A DNA stretch of 6,264 bases from Clostridia bacterium (GTDB taxonomy: Bacteria; Bacillota; Clostridia; Christensenellales; CAG-314): contig JAQUSX010000047.1 in the NCBI GenBank assembly GCA_028710055.1, positions 1 to 6,264 on the forward strand, in the 5' to 3' direction. Shown here piece by piece: positions 1 through 5,676 of the stretch. Each line of letters starts with the position of its first letter. The stretch's first letter is position 1. Position numbers and translations under genes: made by a program. The notes below the pieces were generated by a model. The model searched no databases. It was given only the letters and a program-made list of their open reading frames with translations, and was not told the DNA's origin.

Positions 1-113
1 ACAATCTTATCTCTAGCTCCAACAGAAACTAATTGAAATAATAACCACCATAAAGTTGACGCAATAATCGAACCCCCGATGCTAAATAAAAAATTAACCC
101 AAAAAGAAGTCAT
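1..113 (-). CDS. N-terminus of an unrecognised membrane protein (partial)
   Basis: An ATG at 111-113 opens a frame that stays open to the left window edge (37 codons). A strong ribosome binding site, AGGAG at 120-124, sits 6 nt upstream. The protein begins MTSFWVNFLFSIGGSIIAST and continues with a WWLLFQLVSVGARDKI-type stretch. Residues about 4-30 are a single very hydrophobic segment, probably a signal anchor or first membrane helix, followed by a charged ARDK boundary. The start lies 17 nt after the stop of the DUF2344 gene, so it is probably co-transcribed. It does not look like RNase G, the gene usually found here in Clostridia. Its third codon positions are unusually AT-rich (6 of 33 informative codons end in G or C, against 22 of 48 at the start of minD), which hints at a different origin. 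The family is not recognisable from 37 residues. The start is well supported; the function is unknown. Confidence 0.7.
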   Translation of the reverse strand, partial: MTSFWVNFLFSIGGSIIASTLWWLLFQLVSVGARDKI

Positions 114-130
114 AAAATTCTCCTAAATTT

Positions 131-775
131 TTAATATTTATCAAGATTTTCAATATATTCGTCGGTGGGAATGTCGCCGCAAAAGGTGTTCTTTTTTATA
201 ATTTCGGCGGAATTATAGTCAAGTCCGTATTCGGCGCACCAGTAGCGCAGTAATCTGTCGGCTTTCAAATTTAAGTTTCCGTACGCCAAAATAACCGTAA
301 CGATGTCGTCATTCGTTGATTTTACGGAAAAAATCCTGTCCGCAACGTCTTTATTTACCGTTTCGCCTTTTTCTTCATAAGAAATAACGTAACTCTTGCC
401 CGCCGTGAAGTTTTGTACAGCTTTGCCTAAACCGTGGCAATTAATTTCGTATTCCGCTTTTGTGATTTTTCCCGCCGTATTGGGATTTTTTGCGGTAATA
501 AAAACCTTCATAGCCGTTATTCCTTGCGGAGCGTTAGCGTTAAATTTACTAATTACGTCGCAGTCGGTCTCGGCGTCGACGGTCATATACTCGCAAAGGC
601 TACTAAGTCCTAACGTAAGAGGCGGCGACATATATAAAAGCATATGCGGATTAAACCCTTGGGAATAATTAGTATTCGCGCCGATTCGCCGCCAGATACG
701 CTGCAAAGCCCGTAAGGTGTCAACGTGCGGCAGTAAGTTTGCGGGGTATATTTTTTTATATTTAATAGTAATCAA
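131..775 (-). CDS. TIGR03936 / DUF2344 radical SAM-linked protein
   Basis: This 214-residue protein matches the family found next to, or fused to, TIGR03960 radical SAM proteins. The N-terminal pattern is typical: a short beta strand (ITIKYKK), a helix LLPHVDTLRALQRIWRRIG (family: ISHLDLMRTFERALRRAG), then YSQGFNPH at residues 37-44 and a PPLTLGLSSLCEYMTVD segment (family: PLPLGVES.GEYLDIEL). The length is close to the usual 210-240. The biochemical role is unknown; fusion and adjacency suggest it binds or assists the radical SAM enzyme encoded just upstream. The start is TTG at 773-775, supported by AAAAGGA about 9-11 nt upstream and by the family N-terminus; no ATG is suitably placed. It follows the radical SAM gene after 137 nt containing an inverted repeat, and a membrane-protein gene follows after 17 nt. 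The family call is confident; the function is not known. Confidence 0.88.
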   Translation of the reverse strand: MITIKYKKIYPANLLPHVDTLRALQRIWRRIGANTNYSQGFNPHMLLYMSPPLTLGLSSLCEYMTVDAETDCDVISKFNANAPQGITAMKVFITAKNPNTAGKITKAEYEINCHGLGKAVQNFTAGKSYVISYEEKGETVNKDVADRIFSVKSTNDDIVTVILAYGNLNLKADRLLRYWCAEYGLDYNSAEIIKKNTFCGDIPTDEYIENLDKY

Positions 776-839
776 AACGCTTTTTCCTTTTATTTAAATT
801 TTACTTAATTGAAGAATCTCTGCATAACCGACGATTTTC

Positions 840-900
840 AACAAAACTTGACAATGCTATTTATGATTTATTTCGCTTTTAAGAAATTACAAGTTTTGTT
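840..900. repeat. 11-bp perfect inverted repeat in the radical SAM / DUF2344 intergenic
   Basis: AACAAAACTTG at 840-850 is exactly complementary to CAAGTTTTGTT at 890-900, with 39 nt between the arms. In the minus-strand transcript the hairpin would begin 12 nt after the radical SAM stop codon and end 64 nt before the DUF2344 start. No U-tract follows it in that direction, so it is not a classical terminator. It could be an mRNA processing or stability element, or a regulator site. The repeat is certain; its role is not. Confidence 0.6.
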
Positions 901-912
901 TTTATGGGAAAT

Positions 913-2700
913 TTACTTGCAAAAGCCTTCTTTTTTCAATCCGCAGCCGTTGCATTGTTTGCTGCAAGGCGGTGTCGTTACGGCTTGATAGGCAAGCTTC
1001 TTTTCTCTTATTAAAAACTCTTTATCGACGCCAACGCTGATAAAGTCCCAAGGCAAAACATCGTTTTCGTCCTTTTTGCCAACGATAGAATTGATATCTA
1101 CGCCGCAATGTTCAAAAGCTTGTTTATAGTTATCGTATTTAAAATATTCGCTCCACGCGTCAAAACGCGCGCCAAGCTTATAAGCATACAGCAAACAGTC
1201 GGCAAGCTCCCTGCCGCCGCGCGCAAGTACCGCTTCGGTCAAAGAGTTGTCGTAATCGTGCCAAGATACGGAGATATTTTTCACGTTGAGTTTATCGTAA
1301 AGATATTTTTGTTTTTCGTTGATATTTTCTCGGGTATCGAACGCTTCCCATTGGAACGGAGTAAACGGCTTTGGAATAAAAGTGCTTACCGAAACGCTGA
1401 TTCGAAGACCTTTTGCCGAACGGGGTTTAGAGTAATACATTTGCTTAATGCGGTAAACCAAATCGACAATACCTTGGACGTCCTCCATAGTCTCCGTTGG
1501 AAGTCCTATCATAAAATAAAATTTTACGGTGGAAAAACCCTTGTCGAAAGCTTGGCTGACCGAGCCGAATATATCGTCTTCCGTAATGTTTTTGTTGATA
1601 ACATCACGCAGTCTTTGGGTGCCCGCTTCGGGCGCGAAAGTAAGCGAGCTCCGCCTATTTTGATCGGCGAAAGCGCCTTCAAAACTGTCGAGCCTTAAAC
1701 TCGGTAAACTTATTTGTATGCGATTGCTTTCGGTATAAGGTTTTAGCTTGTCGATAAGTTCGGGCAAGCCTTCGTAGTCGCCGCTGCTTAGGCTGTTAAG
1801 CGACAGTTCGTCAAAACCGCCTAAGTCGCACAGTCCTTTACTAATATTAAGTACGGTATCGACTTTTCTTTGCCGTACGGGGCGGTAGATATATCCCGCT
1901 TGGCAAAATCTGCAGCCGTTGTAGCAGCCGCGGAAAAGTTCCGCCACCGCTCGATCGTGTACTATTTCGATATTCGGAACTATTTGATTAACAGGATAGA
2001 AGCTGTGGTCAAGGTCTTTTATTTTGTATTTTTTTATGATTTTTTTGTCGCCGAAACCAACGAGTTTGCCGTCCTTATGCTCGTTTTCATAAAACTTCGG
2101 GATATAAATACAATCATAAGTTAGATGTAAATATTCTAAAAACTCATCTTTTTTGCGGTCTTTAAAGCGTTTGTAATCAGTCAAAATTTTCGGCCAGATT
2201 TCTTCGCCCTCGCCGACAAAAATGATATCTATAAATTTATAAATAGGCTCAGGGTTAACACAGCAAGGTCCTCCCGCCACGATAAAAGGAAAATCTTCAC
2301 CGCGTTCGCTCGATAAAAACGGAATACCGCTAAGCTCCAGCATATAAAAAAGATTGGTATAGCCCAGCTCGAATTGGAAAGAAAAACCGACGAAATCAAA
2401 TTCTTTCAGCGGTTTTTGAGTTTCCAAACTGTGCAAAGTTTGGTTGTTGGATTTTAGATATTCGGCGTAATCAAGCCACGGAGCGTAACATCTTTCACAT
2501 ACAACTCCGTCAATCTCATTAAATAGATGATAAAGTATTTTCGTGCCGAGATTACTCATTCCGACTTCGTAACTGTCGGGTACGCAAAGACAAAACCGCA
2601 CATCGCAAGGTTTGTCCATATTCGGCGTCCCGTATTCGCCGCCAAAATAACGGGCGGGGTTTTTGACGCTGTCAAGCAAATTATTATCAATTTTTTTCAT
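913..2700 (-). CDS. TIGR03960 family B12-binding-like radical SAM protein
   Basis: A protein of 595 residues from the chosen ATG. It starts MKKIDNNLLDSVKNPARYFG, matching the family N-terminus (LEKILPKVQKPARYIGGE). Residues about 35-180 resemble the cobalamin-binding-like domain (PDSYEVGMSNLGTKILYHL, then VAGGPCCVNPEPI and FVGEGEE). The radical SAM core carries CYNGCRFC at about residues 259-266, the CxxxCxxC motif for the [4Fe-4S] cluster that cleaves S-adenosylmethionine, and later TFAPEAGTQRLRDVINK. The tail ends in a second cysteine group (C-x3-C-x2-C-x7-C, last about 17 residues) that could hold another metal centre. The frame extends upstream to a TTG at 2734-2736, but that stretch coincides with a promoter and adds non-family residues, so ATG 2698-2700 is preferred. 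There is no Shine-Dalgarno sequence before this ATG. The reaction is unknown; conserved linkage is with the DUF2344 protein and, in other genomes, RNase G and ribosomal protein L21. Confidence 0.92.
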   Translation of the reverse strand: MKKIDNNLLDSVKNPARYFGGEYGTPNMDKPCDVRFCLCVPDSYEVGMSNLGTKILYHLFNEIDGVVCERCYAPWLDYAEYLKSNNQTLHSLETQKPLKEFDFVGFSFQFELGYTNLFYMLELSGIPFLSSERGEDFPFIVAGGPCCVNPEPIYKFIDIIFVGEGEEIWPKILTDYKRFKDRKKDEFLEYLHLTYDCIYIPKFYENEHKDGKLVGFGDKKIIKKYKIKDLDHSFYPVNQIVPNIEIVHDRAVAELFRGCYNGCRFCQAGYIYRPVRQRKVDTVLNISKGLCDLGGFDELSLNSLSSGDYEGLPELIDKLKPYTESNRIQISLPSLRLDSFEGAFADQNRRSSLTFAPEAGTQRLRDVINKNITEDDIFGSVSQAFDKGFSTVKFYFMIGLPTETMEDVQGIVDLVYRIKQMYYSKPRSAKGLRISVSVSTFIPKPFTPFQWEAFDTRENINEKQKYLYDKLNVKNISVSWHDYDNSLTEAVLARGGRELADCLLYAYKLGARFDAWSEYFKYDNYKQAFEHCGVDINSIVGKKDENDVLPWDFISVGVDKEFLIREKKLAYQAVTTPPCSKQCNGCGLKKEGFCK

Positions 2701-2707
2701 TAAGCCG

Positions 2708-2736
2708 ATTATATCAAAAAAAGAATTTTTACACAA
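2708..2736 (-). promoter_or_regulatory. sigma-A-type promoter of the radical SAM gene (possibly leaderless)
   Basis: On the minus strand a perfect -10 box TATAAT (2708-2713) lies 17 nt from TTGTGT (2731-2736; three of six match the -35 consensus). Only 7 nt separate the -10 box from the ATG at 2698-2700, so transcription would start at or within a base or two of the initiation codon. This explains why no ribosome binding site is seen. It also separates the radical SAM pair from the spoIVF-like genes, whose last stop is at 2836. The call rests on sequence match only. Confidence 0.55.
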
Positions 2737-2835
2737 CTTTTATGTCGCGATTTATATTTTGTCCTTAAATAAAAACATTATCGCAAAAAAATAATTTTCT
2801 ACAAACGGAATTAATAAAAAATTTATTACAAAAAT

Positions 2836-3696
2836 TTAGAAAGTCGGGATTTTTATAATCTGACTAATGGGCGTGTCTACGGGGTATTTTGAAATATAAT
2901 TATAAAACCGCTCTTCCGTTATTATCGCCACCGCTTTCATATTTTCGTCCACTATCTCAAATTCGAAAACATAGCCGTTTTCGATTTTGCCAAGCATAGT
3001 TTTTAACGTCGTTTCGGGAAGAAAAATAAGGCGTTTTTTTTCAAGCCCGTATTTTATACGCTTTTTTTTGCCGAAAATCACGTTGAGCCGAGAATATATT
3101 TGTTTGTCGGTTTGTTCCAATAGAGCGGAAAAAAGCAGCGCTGCAAAAATGCCCAAAGCGAAAAGCGGATATTTGGTAAAAAGGGAAATAACAAAAACGA
3201 CAAATAACGCCAGCGAAAAAACGGCGGTCAAAGTTTTTACTATGGCAAGCGAACTTTTGTAAGGACGTTTTCTCGTTAATATACCTAGTAATGCCCTGCC
3301 TCCGTCAAGCGGATAACAAGGCAAAAGGTTAATCAACCCGATTGAAAGATTGGCGTACAAAAAATCGCGGGTAAAAACATATATCTCAGGGTATATATAC
3401 CAAGCGGCGAACAAAAACAAACTTATAGCTAGGTTCGCGAAAGGTCCCGCCAAAGCTATCGCCGTTTGTTCCTTGCTCACCGCTTCTTCAAAATCTCCGT
3501 ACAAAGTCAAACCGAATGCTGAAATTTCTATTCTTTCGCATTTGTAAAAATATTTTAAGGCTGTAAAATAATGTGAAAGCTCGTGTATCAGAACGCTCAC
3601 AATATAAAACGCAAAAACGGAAAGCTTGCCCAAGAGCAAAACCGCTCCGCAGGCAAGCCAAAAACTGAGTTTTATTTTAAATTTCAGTTGCCCCAT
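2836..3696 (-). CDS. spoIVFB: SpoIVFB-like M50 intramembrane metalloprotease
   Basis: A 286-residue membrane protein of the site-2-protease family. The zinc motif HELSH is at residues 38-42 inside the first hydrophobic region, and NLLPCYPLDGG at 123-133 supplies the third ligand, Asp131. Known B. subtilis SpoIVFB positions are His43/His47 and Asp137, so spacing is conserved. GPFANL at 84-89 is the usual conserved loop before the next helix. Further membrane segments lie at about 15-37, 85-102, 113-127 and 150-190. The soluble C-terminal part (about 195-286) has the size and position of the ATP-sensing CBS domain of SpoIVFB, but I cannot confirm the fold. In sporulating Bacillus the enzyme removes the pro-sequence of sigma-K in the mother-cell engulfment membrane; the substrate here is inferred. 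The start ATG (3694-3696) overlaps the upstream gene by 13 nt and has only a weak ribosome site, suggesting translational coupling. All catalytic residues are present. Confidence 0.88.
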   Translation of the reverse strand: MGQLKFKIKLSFWLACGAVLLLGKLSVFAFYIVSVLIHELSHYFTALKYFYKCERIEISAFGLTLYGDFEEAVSKEQTAIALAGPFANLAISLFLFAAWYIYPEIYVFTRDFLYANLSIGLINLLPCYPLDGGRALLGILTRKRPYKSSLAIVKTLTAVFSLALFVVFVISLFTKYPLFALGIFAALLFSALLEQTDKQIYSRLNVIFGKKKRIKYGLEKKRLIFLPETTLKTMLGKIENGYVFEFEIVDENMKAVAIITEERFYNYISKYPVDTPISQIIKIPTF

Positions 3697-4307
3697 TCAA
3701 AGGATTTGTCCGTTCCTACAATATTGGTTACCACGGTATTTTCAATAACGACATTTACTTTCATAGTGCCGTCGTATTTACCTAAGACCGCGTTTTCGTC
3801 AACTGTCTGTCCGTCTTCAACCAAAATTGAAGTTAAATCCGAATAAACCATATTGATATCTTCGTCAATCTTGACTGTTACCGACGTTTCCGTTACGGAA
3901 ACGACTACGCCTTTGGCTAAATTCATACACAGCGTTCCGCCGCCGATTTCCACAGTACCGTCGCTCTCAACCCCTTGCACTACGGCATTGACTGGTAAAG
4001 TCACCGACGTTTTTTGATTAACTGAATCCGAGTTTCCAAAAACCGTGGAGATATAAGCCATTTTTGCGGTTTCAAATATATCCGTTCCGCCGTTTATAAA
4101 AATCATACCGCAGACGATGCCTATTATAATAATCAACGCGCCCACAGTCACAAGCATATTTTTAGGCAGTTTCGCTTTTGGCTTTTTTATTTGATAATCG
4201 CATATTTCCTGCTCTTCTTCCAAATATTTTCTTTGCGTGTATGTGATATCAAGCCAGTCGGACTCCACCGCGCTGCATTGGCATTTTGACACGTCTTTGT
4301 GTTCCAT
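3684..4307 (-). CDS. SpoIVFA-like membrane protein with degenerate M23/LytM domain
   Basis: This 207-residue protein has a charged cytoplasmic N-terminus (1-49), one transmembrane helix (about 50-72, MLVTVGALIIIIGIVCGMIF) and an extracytoplasmic domain (about 100-207). The domain keeps the beta-rich outline of M23 (LytM) peptidases: VNAVVQG...DGTVE at 106-120 and MVYSDLTSILVEDGQTV at 153-169, compared with the usual vYaHLssilVkvGqkV. The zinc-binding histidines are missing (Asp157 replaces His of YxHL, and the first HxxxD motif is absent), so it should be catalytically dead, as in SpoIVFA. In B. subtilis, SpoIVFA with BofA holds SpoIVFB inactive and localises it; the overlapping M50 gene supports the same partnership here. 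It is shorter than B. subtilis SpoIVFA (264 residues). The start ATG has AAGGGGG about 7 nt upstream, possibly masked by a hairpin. It follows minE after 54 nt. The symbol is left blank because sequence similarity to SpoIVFA beyond the M23 remnant cannot be tested here. Confidence 0.78.
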   Translation of the reverse strand: MEHKDVSKCQCSAVESDWLDITYTQRKYLEEEQEICDYQIKKPKAKLPKNMLVTVGALIIIIGIVCGMIFINGGTDIFETAKMAYISTVFGNSDSVNQKTSVTLPVNAVVQGVESDGTVEIGGGTLCMNLAKGVVVSVTETSVTVKIDEDINMVYSDLTSILVEDGQTVDENAVLGKYDGTMKVNVVIENTVVTNIVGTDKSFEWGN

Positions 4308-4314
4308 TTTGATT

Positions 4315-4348
4315 CCCCCTTGTCACTATACTCTAATTTATGACGGGG
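4315..4348 (-). promoter_or_regulatory. hairpin masking the SpoIVFA-like gene's ribosome binding site
   Basis: In the minus-strand RNA, CCCC (4348-4345) and GTCA (4344-4341) can pair with TGAC (4325-4322) and the GGGG of the Shine-Dalgarno run (GGGGG at 4319-4315), leaving a 2-nt AA bulge and a 15-nt loop. The result is an 8-bp stem in which the ribosome binding site of the downstream gene is buried. It may lower translation of the spoIVF-like pair relative to minDE, or be opened by a ribosome or a factor. Complementarity is seen directly; regulation is inferred. Confidence 0.4.
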
Positions 4349-4361
4349 ACAGAGGCATTAT

Positions 4362-4574
4362 TCAAATAGCTTTGCCTTGTTTTATAAAACCCGTGGATTT
4401 TACGCAAATACGCATTTCCATTCCTTGGTCAAGGCGAATTATTTGTATGTCGGCGTCGGTAACGCGCATATATTCCGACAAAAAGGCTTTTAACTCGTTT
4501 TCAAAACCGTCTACGTTTGTATTGCATTTGTCTTTGTTGAGTACGCGCGCGGCGCGTAAATATTGCTTGTTCAA
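4362..4574 (-). CDS. minE: MinE, short divergent topological specificity factor
   Basis: A 70-residue protein immediately after minD. The C-terminal two thirds fit the MinE topological domain: FENELKAFLSEYMRVTDADIQIIRLDQGMEMRICVKS (22-60) corresponds to [26 protein letters not shown]...ISILELNV in E. coli. MinE displaces MinC and stimulates MinD ATPase, driving MinD off the membrane. The usual length is about 85-90. Here the N-terminal amphipathic membrane-targeting helix is missing and the protein begins near the position of the conserved AKERL segment (NKQYLRAARVLNKDK). The start is TTG at 4572-4574, 6 nt after GAGGTGA; an in-frame ATT two codons earlier is the only alternative, because the next codon upstream is the minD stop. 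It is co-transcribed with minD. The call rests on position and the C-terminal match, since overall similarity is weak. Confidence 0.8.
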   Translation of the reverse strand: MNKQYLRAARVLNKDKCNTNVDGFENELKAFLSEYMRVTDADIQIIRLDQGMEMRICVKSTGFIKQGKAI

Positions 4575-4580
4575 AAAAAT

Positions 4581-4587
4581 TCACCTC
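4581..4587 (-). promoter_or_regulatory. ribosome binding site of minE, containing the minD stop codon
   Basis: GAGGTGA on the minus strand is a near-consensus Shine-Dalgarno sequence whose last three bases are the TGA stop of minD. It lies 6 nt from the TTG at 4572-4574 and decides that unusual start. The arrangement implies that ribosomes ending minD re-initiate on minE. Confidence 0.75.
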
Positions 4588-5330
4588 GCTTTACGTTTTA
4601 ACAAAGATTTATGTTTTGACAAATAATCTATCATATCCGTCGCGCCGTTATGCAGGTTGTTTGCCAAAATATCAAAAGTATTATCGTTCGGCTCCACGTA
4701 ACCCGTGCAGTTGATCGTGTCGTCTTCTTCGATAATGCCGAGCGGATTGGCGTTAAGTAACGAAAAAACTTCAAAAGCGTCCAGCATTTTGCCTTCCGCC
4801 ACAAGGTCGCCGCGCATACGATTAATGACAACTTTGACGTCGTTTAGGCAGTATTTAATCAAAGCGGCGGCAACTTTGTCCGCGTCGCGCAAGCTCGCCA
4901 GATGCGGCGTGCAAACTATTATCGCTTCGTCGCAAAATTTCGCCGAGCGTTCGAACCCTTCTTCAATTCCCGCGGGGCAATCAATAAGCACGTAGTCGAA
5001 CATCTCGTCAAGTTTTGTAACGATGGTTTTTACCGCGCATTCGCTCATATTGCCTTTGCCCGCTACCGAGGGCAGTAAAAAAAGCGACGGGAGCGTTTTG
5101 TTCTGCACCAAAGCCTGTTTGATTCGGCACTTGTTTTCCGCCACGTCAAACATATCGAAAACAATATTGTTTTCAGCTTCCACCGCTATATCGAGATTGT
5201 TTAGGGTAAAATCAAAATCAACGATAACGACTCTTAGAGCCATTTTCGCCAGCGCAATGCCTAGATTGGCGGTGACGGTCGTTTTGCCAACGCCGCCTTT
5301 TCCGCTTGTCACAACAATTTTTCTCGCCAT
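4581..5330 (-). CDS. minD: MinD, septum-site-determining ATPase
   Basis: A 249-residue ParA/MinD-type ATPase, slightly shorter than the usual 260-270. The deviant Walker A motif GKGGVGKTT is at residues 10-18 with signature Lys11 and catalytic Lys16. Walker A' VDFDFTLNNLD is at 37-47 (Asp38, Asp40; family D-x-D-x-G-L-R-N-L-D). Walker B/switch II LIDCPAGIEEGF is at 115-126, and the base-recognition NRMR at 170-173. The C-terminus, LSKHKSLLKRKAR, is a basic amphipathic tail suited to ATP-dependent membrane binding, though it differs from the common FLKRLFG type. MinD-ATP dimers bind membrane and recruit MinC or other partners; MinE releases them. The start ATG has AGGTAAGG just upstream and a promoter 33-60 nt upstream. 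No minC lies beside it, unlike the usual minC-minD pair. The gene is the first of a probable minD-minE-spoIVF-like transcript. Confidence 0.96.
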   Translation of the reverse strand: MARKIVVTSGKGGVGKTTVTANLGIALAKMALRVVIVDFDFTLNNLDIAVEAENNIVFDMFDVAENKCRIKQALVQNKTLPSLFLLPSVAGKGNMSECAVKTIVTKLDEMFDYVLIDCPAGIEEGFERSAKFCDEAIIVCTPHLASLRDADKVAAALIKYCLNDVKVVINRMRGDLVAEGKMLDAFEVFSLLNANPLGIIEEDDTINCTGYVEPNDNTFDILANNLHNGATDMIDYLSKHKSLLKRKAR

Positions 5331-5362
5331 TACCTTACCTATAAAATTCAGTCGGGAATTCT

Positions 5363-5390
5363 ATTATAAAACGAAAAAAAACTTAATCAA
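5363..5390 (-). promoter_or_regulatory. minD: sigma-A-type promoter of minD
   Basis: On the minus strand, -35 TTGATT (5385-5390; four of six consensus bases) is followed after 16 nt by a perfect -10 TATAAT (5363-5368). Transcription should start near 5356, giving a leader of about 25 nt that includes AGGTAAGG before the ATG. With the terminator after the MreB-like gene, this makes minD the first gene of its own unit. Confidence 0.65.
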
Positions 5391-5443
5391 TATTAAAACC
5401 AAAATAAGACAAAATAAACTAAAAATTTCAACTTTTAAGAAAA

Positions 5444-5460
5444 ACAAAATTCAATTTTGT
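5444..5460. promoter_or_regulatory. perfect 17-bp dyad upstream of the minD promoter
   Basis: ACAAAATT and AATTTTGT flank a single central C, giving two perfect 8-bp half-sites. The centre is about 96 bp upstream of the predicted minD transcription start. A one-base spacer fits a protein-binding dyad better than an RNA hairpin. In such AT-rich DNA chance symmetry is possible, so the operator role is tentative. Confidence 0.35.
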
Positions 5461-5496
5461 AATCAACTTTTCAGATTTTGCTCGATTATTAACCTA

Positions 5497-5573
5497 AACT
5501 AATAAATATATTATTTATTGATTTTTAACAAGTTATTTTTAAGCAAGAACTAATAAATATCTTATTTACTGAT
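5497..5573. repeat. two 26-bp near-identical dyad repeats, 51 bp apart
   Basis: Copy 1 (5497-5522) and copy 2 (5548-5573) agree at 24 of 26 bases. Each is itself a dyad: copy 1 has AATAAATA and TATTTATT as perfect 8-bp half-sites around three bases, and copy 2 has one mismatch in the second half-site. The 51-bp offset is close to five helical turns, so both copies would face the same side of the DNA. This suggests paired binding sites for a dimeric regulator upstream of minD. No known regulator motif is recognised. Confidence 0.6.
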
Positions 5574-5645
5574 ATTTTTACGTGTGAATTAAAACAAATT
5601 CGCATATTTTTTGAGAAAATTTAAAAATCTGATTTAAATTGTCGT

Positions 5646-5676
5646 TTAAAATAAAAAAGAGCGGTTTAAGCTCTTT
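5646..5676 (-). terminator. intrinsic terminator of the MreB-like gene
   Basis: In minus-strand RNA, AAAGAGC (5676-5670) and GCTCTTT (5662-5656) form a 7-bp stem around the loop TTAAACC, followed directly by TTTATTTTAA (5655-5646). It begins 26 nt after the stop codon at 5703-5705. This should end the mreB-side transcript before minD. Confidence 0.82.

Noticed and set aside
849..854. TTGTCA as a -35 box for the DUF2344 gene
   Set aside because: It matches consensus well, but no acceptable -10 box lies at 16-18 nt (the bases there read like TCGGTT).
1108..1698. 196-codon plus-strand open frame inside the radical SAM gene
   Set aside because: It lies wholly antisense to a well-matched family protein, has no ribosome site or recognisable domain, and its composition is what an antisense shadow gives.
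2698..2736. TTG at 2734-2736 as start of the radical SAM protein (12 extra residues)
   Set aside because: The extra residues do not match the family, there is no ribosome site before the TTG, and the stretch coincides with a -35/-10 pair.
2812..2828. Hairpin after the M50 gene as a terminator
   Set aside because: The 7-bp stem is purely A-T with a 3-nt loop and no U-tract after it on the coding strand; too weak to call.
4325..4353. Promoter (sigma-A TATAGT or a sigma-E type) before the SpoIVFA-like gene
   Set aside because: TATAGT at 4325-4330 has no matching -35 element, and I could not align convincing sigma-E boxes at the right spacing, although a sporulation promoter would make sense here.
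4237..4626. 129-codon plus-strand open frame across minE and neighbours
   Set aside because: Antisense to three minus-strand genes, with no ribosome site or domain.
5023..5502. 159-codon plus-strand open frame across minD and the upstream gap
   Set aside because: Antisense to minD, then running into AT-rich regulatory DNA with a low-complexity lysine/asparagine tail; no family features.
5497..5573. Short CRISPR-like array
   Set aside because: Only two copies, with a single 25-bp interval, internally palindromic, in AT-rich promoter DNA and with no cas gene; better explained as paired binding sites.
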